This document shows positions 7,218 through 13,856 of a stretch of DNA of 18,112 nt, in pieces; the first letter of the stretch is position 1, and every line of letters starts with the position of its first letter. Origin of the DNA: Acidianus hospitalis (GTDB lineage Archaea > Thermoproteota > Thermoprotei_A > Sulfolobales > Sulfolobaceae). The stretch is taken from assembly GCA_046533895.1 (NCBI GenBank), contig JAWDOK010000021.1, positions 1-18,112 on the forward strand, in the 5' to 3' direction. The translations under genes and the position numbers were made by a program. Under the pieces are notes generated by a model. That model searched no databases and was not told where the DNA came from. It was given only the letters and a program-made list of their open reading frames with translations.

Positions 7218-8450
7218 ATGATAACATACACAGCCCCAATGTGGGTTGGATTAATTATAGGTTTCATAATTGGTGCAGCAGCGGAAGTATGGGGAATATC
7301 AAATCCTGAGACTTTAATTAGACTAGCAAAGTGGGAAGATAGATTATTCGTCACTTGTATCGCATTAGGATTTGCTATTGGAACTCCGGTACTCTTCGGT
7401 TTATATGCTGCAGGCGTTGGTTTTCATTGGGGTCCCAAGCCGTTTTATGTAATAGGAGTACTTATAGGAGGTTTATTCTTCGGAGCGGGATTAGCACTTT
7501 CAGGATACTTCCCTGGCTCAATATGGATGGCTTTAGGAGAAGGAAGAAGAGATGCAGTGTATGCGGTATTTGGAGCAATATTAGGTGCGGCAACTTGGAC
7601 TGCTTTATATCAAACCCCAGCAGGACAATGGTTAACCACAGTAGGAAACTTTGGTAGCCTAATAATAGGAGCTACTCATCCTTCAGGAAAAGAGTACTTA
7701 ATACCTTGGGATGGATTAACGCCTTTAGATTTATTCGGAATTTCAATAATCTACGCAATAGGAATGTTCTTACTAGCTTACTATTTACCAAGGTATAAAG
7801 GAGGAGTTAGGAGCTGCTTAAGAGCAAGTATAGAAAGAAGACTAACACCACAAGAAATTCAAATGCATCAGGAGACTGCAAGATTCTTAACTGAAGGCGG
7901 ATTACCTTATAGTGAAAACAGCTTAGCAAAGAAGTTAAATGAATATTACGCTGTTGAAGATAACGTAACTAGGTGGTTCATGGTTTCAGTTGCAGGAATC
8001 GTAGCGTTAACAGTGGTTGCAGAGATGTTCTTACACCAAATATTCGGCGAATCTACTACTGACTCTTGGATTGCTGGACACTTATTTATGCCAACTTTCA
8101 AGTATTCACAAATAGTGTTCAAGGGAATTGGTTGGGAGCCTTATAGCGACATTGGAACACTAATGGGAGCGTTCTTCAGTGCAATATTCTTAACTAGGAG
8201 ATTTACTGCATTTAGAGATATAATACCACCTAGCTGGGCTGAAAGGTTTGGAACTAACCCTGCAAAGAGGTTCTTAGGATCATTCGGTGGTGCATACTTA
8301 ATGCTATTTGGTGCAAGAATGGCTGATGGTTGTGCATCAGGACATATATTAAGTGGTGACCTAGAAATGGCATTAAGCGGATTAGAATTTACTGCTGCAG
8401 TATTCGCTTCCATGCTAATAACTGCACATTATGTTTACAAGAAGAGGTGA
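7218..8450 (+). CDS. YeeE/YedE-family sulfur-compound transporter, two fused halves
   Basis: A 410-aa membrane protein built as two related halves, family COG2391 (YeeE/YedE), whose studied members import thiosulfate. Seen: half one has GFIIGAAAEVWGISNPETL (15-33) and GGLFFGAGLALSGYFPGS (84-101); half two, after a soluble linker at about 192-248, has FGARMADGCASGHILSG (364-380). The family motif is G-x-C-x-x-G-like in each half. C372 is present in the second, whereas the first reads GYFPGS where GYCPGT is usual, so F98 takes the Cys place. About nine to ten membrane segments are visible. GGTGAT before the ATG sets the start. The next gene begins 5 nt after the stop with its own SD inside this gene's end, so the two form an operon. 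In a sulfur-metabolising host, uptake of thiosulfate or a related sulfur species is a reasonable inference. Confidence 0.85.
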   Translation: MITYTAPMWVGLIIGFIIGAAAEVWGISNPETLIRLAKWEDRLFVTCIALGFAIGTPVLFGLYAAGVGFHWGPKPFYVIGVLIGGLFFGAGLALSGYFPGSIWMALGEGRRDAVYAVFGAILGAATWTALYQTPAGQWLTTVGNFGSLIIGATHPSGKEYLIPWDGLTPLDLFGISIIYAIGMFLLAYYLPRYKGGVRSCLRASIERRLTPQEIQMHQETARFLTEGGLPYSENSLAKKLNEYYAVEDNVTRWFMVSVAGIVALTVVAEMFLHQIFGESTTDSWIAGHLFMPTFKYSQIVFKGIGWEPYSDIGTLMGAFFSAIFLTRRFTAFRDIIPPSWAERFGTNPAKRFLGSFGGAYLMLFGARMADGCASGHILSGDLEMALSGLEFTAAVFASMLITAHYVYKKR

Positions 8451-8451
8451 T
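8444..8451 (+). promoter_or_regulatory. Shine-Dalgarno site deciding the start of the small YeeE partner
   Basis: GAGGTGAT, a full match to the crenarchaeal SD, ends 4 nt before the ATG at 8456. It covers the last codons of the YeeE gene. A GTG at 8447 inside the SD could be read as an earlier start but would be part of the ribosome-binding site itself, so 8456 is preferred. Confidence 0.75.
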
Positions 8452-8455
8452 AAAA

Positions 8456-8725
8456 ATGGCAGTAAATGAGAAAGAATTAGAAGAAATGGACAAAATCTTT
8501 AAGGTAATATTCATAATAGGTTTAATCTTAGAATTCGTTGTAGCAATTATAGTGACAGGCAATGCAACAACTACACCGTTAACAGCATCACAAGTAGCGG
8601 CTGTGGGAATAATAGCTGTAATCCTATTATTGATAGCTGGAATAATATACAACCAATTCCCGTACTCTGTACTAGGTAAACCTGTAGAAAAGGAAAAACA
8701 GAAAGTTGAAGAAAGAAGTAGATAA
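8456..8725 (+). CDS. Small two-TM membrane protein, partner of the YeeE transporter
   Basis: An 89-aa protein from the ATG at 8456. Seen: an acidic N-terminus (MAVNEKELEEMDKIF), one membrane helix at about 16-35, a polar Thr-rich loop (TGNATTTPLT), a second helix at about 43-63, and a charged tail rich in K and E after PYSVLGKP. Both ends are therefore probably cytoplasmic. I do not recognise a named family. Five nucleotides separate it from the YeeE stop, and the strong SD implies translation from the same mRNA, so the likely role is an accessory or stabilising subunit of the transporter; that is inference from context only. T-rich sequence after the stop fits an archaeal terminator. Confidence 0.72.
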   Translation: MAVNEKELEEMDKIFKVIFIIGLILEFVVAIIVTGNATTTPLTASQVAAVGIIAVILLLIAGIIYNQFPYSVLGKPVEKEKQKVEERSR

Positions 8726-8726
8726 A

Positions 8727-8777
8727 TAATAAAAAGATATTAACTTTTATTTATTCTTTTGTTCAATTTGTTTTTAT
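8727..8777. terminator. T-rich termination region between convergent units
   Basis: The plus strand is T-rich from 8744 to 8777 (CTTTTATTTATTC, then GTTTTTATT), suited to stop the YeeE unit. On the minus strand, bases 8738-8727 read TATCTTTTTATT after the gene ending at 8794. Archaeal termination needs T-tracts rather than hairpins, so this probably serves both directions. Confidence 0.45.
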
Positions 8778-8793
8778 TAATGTTGTGTTCTTC

Positions 8794-9420
8794 TCACATT
8801 TTTATTATCACATAATTTACTCCTAGGTATATTACAAAGAATAATCCTAGATATAGTTCGTCAATATCAAAGAAAGCTTCTCCAAAGAATAAAGTTCCTA
8901 GACTGAATAGCAGTGCTGAGAGCACGTACTTTAATTGAGGAACTCTAATCTTCATTATCTGTGCTTTTAACACGAATAATAATGCTATAACTAGGATTGA
9001 AGCTAACAAAGTTCCAGTCAATGCGGAAATATAAGATTGGGGGATTAATGCTAGTATTACAAGACCTGCTTCAAGTGCCTCTGTAAAGCCCACTACGTAA
9101 ACTGTAGTTAAAGTTTCTTCGCCTTCTTCTTTGTGTACTATTTTTATCCCTTTGAAATACCTTCTAGCACTTCTTATCAATTTGTATCCAAAATAGAATA
9201 GGATTACTCCAGCTACTATAAGCACGTACTCTAGGGGAAGAAGTGCTATGTATCTTCCTAAGGTAAAAACTGGAATTAAAACTGTAAGTACTCCTGCCAG
9301 CCCGTAAATATACGGCTTTCCATTTTTGTATATTCCATTAAATATTACAGCTACAGCACCTGCTTCGGACAATTCTAAAATGCTTATTCCTAGTGAAGCT
9401 AATAAGACCGCAATATCCAT
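8794..9420 (-). CDS. Membrane protein with duplicated ExxE motif, COG4280-like, possible ion permease
   Basis: A 208-aa protein with six to seven membrane segments. Seen: two similar acidic intramembrane motifs, ELSEAG with E16/E19 and EALEAG with E114/E117, each in a helix at the start of a half, separated by a charged cytoplasmic loop (residues 83-103, RSARRYFKG then EEGEE). This inverted or tandem-repeat layout with paired Glu is like that of FTR1-type iron permeases and other small cation carriers, though sequence similarity is limited to the motif pattern. Cation transport is inference. The ATG at 9420 is 25-26 nt from a TATA box (ATATAAAA on the plus strand at 9442-9449). It converges on the YeeE unit and is probably monocistronic. 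Confidence 0.72.
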   Translation of the reverse strand: MDIAVLLASLGISILELSEAGAVAVIFNGIYKNGKPYIYGLAGVLTVLIPVFTLGRYIALLPLEYVLIVAGVILFYFGYKLIRSARRYFKGIKIVHKEEGEETLTTVYVVGFTEALEAGLVILALIPQSYISALTGTLLASILVIALLFVLKAQIMKIRVPQLKYVLSALLFSLGTLFFGEAFFDIDELYLGLFFVIYLGVNYVIIKM

Positions 9421-9441
9421 AATTCTAACTTCGGCGTTTTC

Positions 9442-9449
9442 ATATAAAA
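9442..9449 (-). promoter_or_regulatory. TATA box of the gene starting at 9420
   Basis: TTTTATAT on the minus strand, centred 25-26 nt from the ATG; one of the clearest leaderless promoters in the window. Confidence 0.6.
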
Positions 9450-9655
9450 TTAGCTCTACTGCCTAGAAGGTTCTTTGTAGTTTCTTTTAGAAATAACATT
9501 AAACTTACTTTTAATCAATCGATAGATTTAGAATTTATACTAATTAGATAAGCTAAAGGATCTAAGAAATATCCAGTATTCTACAACTCATCAAAAAGGA
9601 TAAGTTTAAAAAAGATATTGACTTAAAATATTACCGAGTATATACCCCCAATAAT

Positions 9656-9715
9656 TTATTGTTTCTTTTCTCCGCCTTGTTGTTGTCCTTGTGCCTTCTT
9701 TCCTTTCTTTGCCAT
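9656..9715 (-). CDS. Candidate 19-aa basic K/Q/G-rich peptide gene
   Basis: The minus strand encodes MAKKGKKAQGQQQGGEKKQ followed by TAA. It has six Lys, five Gln and four Gly and no hydrophobic core, so it is expected to be disordered and nucleic-acid or ribosome binding if made; function unknown. Support: it stands alone in a 746-bp gap, its base composition is much more GC-rich than the flanks, and the plus-strand motif TTATAAAAAT at 9750-9759 gives a minus-strand TATA box that predicts a start near 9727, about 12 nt before the ATG. Against: very short, and low-complexity Lys/Gln codons can occur by chance. The C-terminal tails of some archaeal nucleic-acid-binding proteins look similar, so a decayed gene end is an alternative, but the ATG and promoter argue against that. 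Confidence 0.45.
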   Translation of the reverse strand: MAKKGKKAQGQQQGGEKKQ

Positions 9716-9749
9716 TTGTGCTCTAAGAAAAGTTTAGTAAGTGAGAAGC

Positions 9750-9759
9750 TTATAAAAAT
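9750..9759 (-). promoter_or_regulatory. TATA box upstream of the 19-aa peptide gene
   Basis: ATTTTTATAA on the minus strand, about 38 nt before the ATG at 9715, which would give a short leader of roughly 12 nt. Confidence 0.45.
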
Positions 9760-10166
9760 TATTAACATTAATTGGTCTAAACATTAATGTAAATTATAGA
9801 CGATAACTAGTGTACTTATTTTAAACTTATAACCGATCTGACTAAATATCTTTATTATTTCACGTAATAATAATGAATAGTTTTCCAGATTCTCTATATA
9901 GATAATTTATCAATTTTAGGTAAGGGAACGATGACTAAGGATAATCTCTATATATAGAAGGATTTAATATCTTATCATTGATATATAATTGTTTAACAAT
10001 ATACATATATTTCCCCAATATTAGTTAACACTATAATCAAATATTACGCAATAAAATAAAAGATAGGTGGAATATAACATGTATTAATAAAAAATTATTT
10101 AATGGCGTTAAGTTCGCCGAAAGTAAAATGCAAAACAATATTAAGTTTGAATTATGAACTTATCAC
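9760..10166. other. AT-rich non-coding stretch before the PadR gene
   Basis: No gene is visible. The stretch has three short dyads close together: TCTATATAGA at 9893-9902, GATAATTTATC at 9901-9911 and TCTATATATAGA at 9947-9958. These could be operator half-sites for a nearby regulator, but AT-rich palindromes arise easily by chance. No tRNA, C/D box RNA or convincing small gene was found. The separate gap 9450-9655 likewise holds nothing I can name. Confidence 0.3.
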
Positions 10167-10562
10167 GTGCATTTCCACAGAGGTAGAGGACTTAGACACA
10201 TAATACTTTACTTACTTTATACCAATGGACCATTAACAGGAGCAGAAATAATGGAAAAAGTAGAAGAAAGTAGTATGGGAATGTGGAGGCCTTCCCCTGG
10301 ATCAGTTTACCCTATGATAAGAGAATTGGAGGCTGAAGGATTAATAGAAGTTGTGAAAACAGAAGGAACTAAAAAATACTACGGTCTAACTAATAAAGGT
10401 AAAGAATTACTAGGGGGAATTCCTAAAGAGAGAAGAATAGATAATGCGATAACAGAACTTGAATCATTGGTAGACTATATCTTAGATAACTGGGATTCGT
10501 TAAATTCTGAAGAGAAGGATAGAATAAGGAAAATTGTTGAAAAGCTTAAATCGGTAAGCTAA
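10167..10562 (+). CDS. PadR-family winged-helix transcriptional regulator
   Basis: A 131-aa DNA-binding regulator. Seen: PadR N-terminal domain with LRHIILYLLYTNGPLTGAEI (9-28), the signature WRPSPGSVYPMIRELEAEGL (39-59 region), the wing strand TKKYYGLTNKGKELL (69-83), and a C-terminal helix pair (91-130) that normally dimerises. Length is typical of the short (subfamily-2 like) PadR proteins without a large effector domain. The start is GTG at 10167: an in-frame TGA at 10155-10157 excludes anything earlier, and the HTH begins at once. No clear SD, so a leaderless message is likely although its TATA box is weak. Its stop overlaps the convergent CARF gene by 4 bp. PadR proteins often repress efflux genes; no adjacent target is obvious, and autoregulation is plausible. 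Confidence 0.88.
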   Translation: MHFHRGRGLRHIILYLLYTNGPLTGAEIMEKVEESSMGMWRPSPGSVYPMIRELEAEGLIEVVKTEGTKKYYGLTNKGKELLGGIPKERRIDNAITELESLVDYILDNWDSLNSEEKDRIRKIVEKLKSVS

Positions 10563-11185
10563 GCGTTTTCGTCTGCCATTTCCATCATTAGTGCCATTAT
10601 CATTCCTTTATTATTTAAAATATAACTAGTGTCTTCCCTTCTAATATAGCCGTATTTTAATAGTTTTGAAAGCTTTCTGCTTACAGCAGATGTCGACATT
10701 CCAGTAGCTTTTGCTAACTTATAAATACTTCTATTCCCTCTCCATATTTCCCTTAGTATAAGAAGATGATCAGTATTTATATCACCTCTGGTAAGATCAG
10801 ATACTTTAAAAGAGATTTTACCTTGAAAATCTTCTGTTTCTATTTCGACATCAGCGTCTACTCCTTTTAATGCCAAAGCTGTAAGCGTCTCCATTATTAT
10901 AGCTCTCATACCTCCACTTAGATTTGCAATAATTTTCTTATCTGTTGGTAAATAATATGCTATTACTGCGACAGAATTTATAAAATTTATAGGATCTACT
11001 TTGACTATTTCGTAACTTATTGACGAATTATCGAGAAATGTTGTAAACGATGACAATGCTTTCTTAACTTTATCGCTGTCTGTAATAGACGTTACTATTA
11101 TCACTTTCTCTATATTCTTACCGTAGTTGAGCACTGCCCTTATCTGAAATTTCTCGTCAAAGCCAAAGGTTGTTACTAATATCAT
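10559..11185 (-). CDS. Csa3-like CARF-wHTH transcriptional regulator
   Basis: A 208-aa two-domain regulator. Seen: residues 1-115 form a Rossmann-like CARF domain with the opening LVTTFGFDEKFQIR and the family loop NLSGGMRAI at 88-96; S. solfataricus Csa3 has the comparable VTMGFNETF and DLTMGMRMI. Residues 136-195 form a winged helix (HLLILREIWRGNRSIYKLAK, recognition helix GMSTSAVSRKLSKL at 162-175). Known: CARF domains bind cyclic oligoadenylates, and Csa3 proteins control CRISPR adaptation or interference genes in Sulfolobales. Here no cas gene or repeat array lies in the window. The ATG at 11185 is only 10 nt after the stop of the SMP-30 gene, so the two are probably co-transcribed from the promoter near 12071. 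The protein may control CRISPR genes elsewhere, or be a Csa3 paralogue with another duty. The family assignment is firm; the role is inferred. Confidence 0.82.
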   Translation of the reverse strand: MILVTTFGFDEKFQIRAVLNYGKNIEKVIIVTSITDSDKVKKALSSFTTFLDNSSISYEIVKVDPINFINSVAVIAYYLPTDKKIIANLSGGMRAIIMETLTALALKGVDADVEIETEDFQGKISFKVSDLTRGDINTDHLLILREIWRGNRSIYKLAKATGMSTSAVSRKLSKLLKYGYIRREDTSYILNNKGMIMALMMEMADENA

Positions 11186-11195
11186 ATGTTAGATA

Positions 11196-12047
11196 CTAAA
11201 TTCCGCAAAAATTAATTTTAGTACCAGTTGCAGACACCTTTTCGGCGTAAACATAACCTGCATTTTCGTCTGGAGTTGTTAAATGAATTTTAGCAGTCGT
11301 AATGTAAAGTGTTGAAAGATTTTCACCACCAAAAGTTACTGAAGTAACATTAGGAGTGGGAACTGGAATCTCGTCAACAATTTCCCTAGTTTTTGTATCA
11401 ATTTTTATAACTTTACCTCCTCCAAATAAAGCTACCCATAAATTATCCTTGGAATCTATAGTCATTCCGTCAGGACTTCCTTGAATTGTCGATAAATCTA
11501 TAAGAACTCTCTTATTACTTATTTTACCTTTCTCTAAATCAAAATCGAACTCGAAAATTTTCTTAGTAGGAGTATCGATATAATATAGAGTTTTATTATC
11601 AGAGCTCCAGGCTAGACCGTTGGAAATTGTTACGTTATCTAGGACTTTCTTAAACGAAAGATCGGTATCTAAAACATAAAAGCCTGCAGTAGGATATTTT
11701 TCTTCCAAATTCATAGTACCTATCCAATATCTCCCTACAGCATCGCATTTTCCGTCATTAAACCTATTTCTTGGATCCCAGTCTTTTACTTTATAAATTT
11801 CTTTAACATCACCATCAAGGTTTACAGCATAAAAACCTTGATCAGAAGTTGCAATTAATCCTCCTGTTACTCTAGGTGAAATTGAACTTACGTAATCTTT
11901 AAGTTTTATTTCAAGATAAGTTGATTTCTTTAAATCTAGTCTATGGATTGTCCCAGCTAAGATATTAACCCAATAAAGTACGTTTTCTGTTGGATGCCAA
12001 ATCGGACCTTCATAAAGATCTCCACTATAAGGAGAAATCTTTTCCAT
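11196..12047 (-). CDS. SMP-30/gluconolactonase/LRE-family protein
   Basis: A 283-aa six-bladed beta-propeller of the SMP-30/regucalcin family, probably a metal-dependent cytoplasmic lactonase acting on sugar lactones. Seen: YEGPIW with E13, NRFNDGKCD near 93-101, ISNGLAW with N143 and SPDGMTID with D193; E, N and D at these places are the divalent-metal ligands known from regucalcin (E18, N154, D204). Blade-like strands recur through the protein. Length is normal. The ATG at 12047 is about 25 nt from an AT-rich TATA element (12067-12076 on the plus strand), so it is the first, leaderless gene of an apparent two-gene operon with the CARF regulator. Gluconolactonase, xylonolactonase or arabinonolactonase cannot be told apart here; such activities serve the branched Entner-Doudoroff and pentose routes of Sulfolobales. 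Confidence 0.85.
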   Translation of the reverse strand: MEKISPYSGDLYEGPIWHPTENVLYWVNILAGTIHRLDLKKSTYLEIKLKDYVSSISPRVTGGLIATSDQGFYAVNLDGDVKEIYKVKDWDPRNRFNDGKCDAVGRYWIGTMNLEEKYPTAGFYVLDTDLSFKKVLDNVTISNGLAWSSDNKTLYYIDTPTKKIFEFDFDLEKGKISNKRVLIDLSTIQGSPDGMTIDSKDNLWVALFGGGKVIKIDTKTREIVDEIPVPTPNVTSVTFGGENLSTLYITTAKIHLTTPDENAGYVYAEKVSATGTKINFCGI

Positions 12048-12066
12048 ACAAATTATAGGAAATTAG

Positions 12067-12076
12067 ATATTTTATT
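12067..12076 (-). promoter_or_regulatory. TATA box of the SMP-30 / CARF operon
   Basis: AATAAAATAT on the minus strand, centred 24-25 nt before the ATG at 12047. It lies in the 39-bp gap after the upstream Lrp gene, giving the operon its own promoter. Confidence 0.5.
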
Positions 12077-12086
12077 CTTGCTGATA

Positions 12087-12872
12087 CTATTCCACGATAC
12101 CCTTCGTATTTATATCATATATAATCATCACGTCAGCTTCCTTATCTTTTTCTCTAACTGCTCTTACATAATTCCTCACATTCTCTATGTTTTCAGTTAG
12201 ACAAACTTCTATACCTACGTTATTCTTATCCACAATTTCCAAGACTCTGCAAGGAGAAAGAGTGTCCCTTATTTCTGGAACCCTTTTAGAGAACATAGAA
12301 AATACTGACATTCCGCTCTTTGGTATATTTATTTTAGGTATCACAGATATATATCCTCTATTTTTCATGATTTTTAGTCTTTTTATTACTATTTTACTAT
12401 CTATTCCTAATTTCTTTGAAATTTCTGCAGTTGACGCTCTAGGGTCTTCTTGCAATGCTTTAACTATTTTTATGTCGAGTTCCTTAGGTGGCAAAGGTTG
12501 TTGAAGGGGAGTATACTGCATTACTGGCTCTCCAAGAGTCTTTCTCATAAAGGATATTCTATCTTCAATTTCAGCATTACTCCCTCCAACTATTCCGTAT
12601 ACATTTAGCCATTCAACACATTTAAATTTTAGAAATACCCATTTATCATCCATATCCATTAAATTTTTGAATGCAATAAAAGAATAATATTTACCGTAAA
12701 AGTTAGGATTGACTAAAAGTTGAAAACCCTCTAATATTTCCTCTTTTTCCAAGTTTTTTATTCTATAAAGAACGGTAGGAGGAGTTAGATTTAACAGAGA
12801 CGCTAAGCTACGAATAGATCTTCTACCGTCACGAAATAGGTAAAGTAATATTTTCTTGTCTAGCTCGTCCAT
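12087..12872 (-). CDS. Tandem Lrp/AsnC-like regulator with two HTH modules
   Basis: A 261-aa protein that reads as two Lrp-type units in one chain. Seen: HTH 1 at about 3-46 (DELDKKILLYLFRDGRRSIR, LNLTPPTVLYRIKNLEKEEI), a degenerate RAM-like alpha/beta region at 58-118, a proline-rich joint (QQPLPPKELD), HTH 2 at about 131-175 (DIKIVKALQEDPRASTAEIS, GIDSKIVIKRLKIMKNRGYI) and a second RAM-like region at 187-255. Ordinary Lrp proteins are near 150 aa with one HTH. One chain could therefore mimic a dimer and bind DNA as a pseudo-symmetric unit. The ATG at 12872 has only a weak AT-rich promoter in the 63-bp gap shared with the divergent exchanger gene, which is a natural candidate target. Effector unknown. 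Confidence 0.82.
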   Translation of the reverse strand: MDELDKKILLYLFRDGRRSIRSLASLLNLTPPTVLYRIKNLEKEEILEGFQLLVNPNFYGKYYSFIAFKNLMDMDDKWVFLKFKCVEWLNVYGIVGGSNAEIEDRISFMRKTLGEPVMQYTPLQQPLPPKELDIKIVKALQEDPRASTAEISKKLGIDSKIVIKRLKIMKNRGYISVIPKINIPKSGMSVFSMFSKRVPEIRDTLSPCRVLEIVDKNNVGIEVCLTENIENVRNYVRAVREKDKEADVMIIYDINTKGIVE

Positions 12873-12935
12873 TTAATTTAAGTAAATGAAAGGGGTTAAT
12901 AATTAGTTATGTTGTAAAAACTAAAATGAAAGTAA

Positions 12936-13856
12936 ATGGCAGAGTTAATCAAGTTCATAGGAGTTTTAACAACCCTGATAATTGCAGCAGAGCTTCTTGC
13001 TAGAGGTACAGAAAATATGGAAAGAAGGTTCGGGCAAGGAATCGCTGGGGGAGTAATTTTAGGTTTTTTAACAGCATTACCAGAAACAGTAATTACTGTA
13101 TACGCTTTACTTAATAGAGAATATGAAGTTGCTATTGGCTCTGCAATTGGTGGTAATGTAATATTATTTACTTTAGGCATAGGTTTGGTTGGTTTAATTT
13201 ATTCATTTTCCTGGAATAGATCCTTGACAATGAATTATGATTATAACGTTGAAAATAATTTCTTAATCCTTAATACTATTATTCTAGCTATAATAGTTTT
13301 TTACGGTAGATTTAACATTTTGACAGCAATAGTATTATCATCAATATACATATTTTATATTTTTTATAGAATTAAAAAGGGTAAAGATGAAAAAGAAAAC
13401 GATAAAATTACCAACTTATCTAAGAGCGTTATAGAACTAGTAATAGGAGCAATTCTGATATTAGCCTTTTCAGACTTGTTTGTTAAATGCATTGTTGCAA
13501 TATCTAAAGAATTTAATTTACCCGTAGCCTGGACTTCGCTATTGATAACTCCAATAGCAGCAGAGCTTGAGGAAAAAATATCTGGCATTAGATTGGCAAT
13601 GAGAAATTTGAATGGAGGATCTTTGGCAATAGTTAGTTTTGTAGGAAGTAAAATAGAGAACTCTACTTTATTACTGGGATTAATTGGATTCTTCTCATCT
13701 TACAGCATTTATAATTCTTTACCAGAACTCATATCTGCAGTTATAGCCAATGTAATAGGTATAGGTATACTTCTTGACGGTAAGGTGACTAAGTATGAGT
13801 CTGTAATTCTCATAGCCTTGTATTTTATTATCATTTATCTCGACCTCATATTATGA
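12936..13856 (+). CDS. CaCA-superfamily sodium/calcium exchanger-like membrane protein
   Basis: A 306-aa protein with about ten membrane segments, in two halves around a charged loop (residues 146-162, KKGKDEKENDKITN). Seen: the alpha-1 repeat GFLTALPETVIT (43-54) with P49-E50, continuing to GSAIGGNVILFTLG (68-81); the alpha-2 repeat is less canonical: LLITPIAAELEEKISGIRLA has P206 and E210 separated, followed by FVGSKIENSTLLLG (235-248). Proteins with this pair exchange Ca2+ or another cation for Na+ or H+. The divergence of alpha-2 makes the exact cation uncertain. The start at 12936 is the ATG of MAELIKFIG; another ATG at 12926 is out of frame. The promoter is shared with the divergent Lrp gene. 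The last 11 bp overlap the convergent DUF202 gene. Confidence 0.82.
   Translation: MAELIKFIGVLTTLIIAAELLARGTENMERRFGQGIAGGVILGFLTALPETVITVYALLNREYEVAIGSAIGGNVILFTLGIGLVGLIYSFSWNRSLTMNYDYNVENNFLILNTIILAIIVFYGRFNILTAIVLSSIYIFYIFYRIKKGKDEKENDKITNLSKSVIELVIGAILILAFSDLFVKCIVAISKEFNLPVAWTSLLITPIAAELEEKISGIRLAMRNLNGGSLAIVSFVGSKIENSTLLLGLIGFFSSYSIYNSLPELISAVIANVIGIGILLDGKVTKYESVILIALYFIIIYLDLIL

Noticed and set aside
7355..7657. Alternative plus-strand frame inside the YeeE gene
   Set aside because: Arg/Cys-rich shadow of a clearly conserved transporter frame with no start signal.
8447..8455. GTG at 8447 as start of the small membrane protein
   Set aside because: The GTG lies inside the GAGGTGAT ribosome-binding site; ATG at 8456 is correctly spaced from it.
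9540..9600. Second C/D box RNA candidate on the minus strand (UUGAUGA near 9590)
   Set aside because: A C box is present, but the following D' would be CUGG and no C'/D pair follows at the right spacing.
10067..10087. SD-like GGTGG followed by ATG at 10079
   Set aside because: The frame ends after two codons (ATG TAT TAA); nothing supports a peptide gene or leader.
11994..12504. Open frames on the plus strand within 11994-12504
   Set aside because: They lie antisense to the Lrp-like and SMP-30 genes, which have clear domain matches; the plus-strand products have no recognisable motif.
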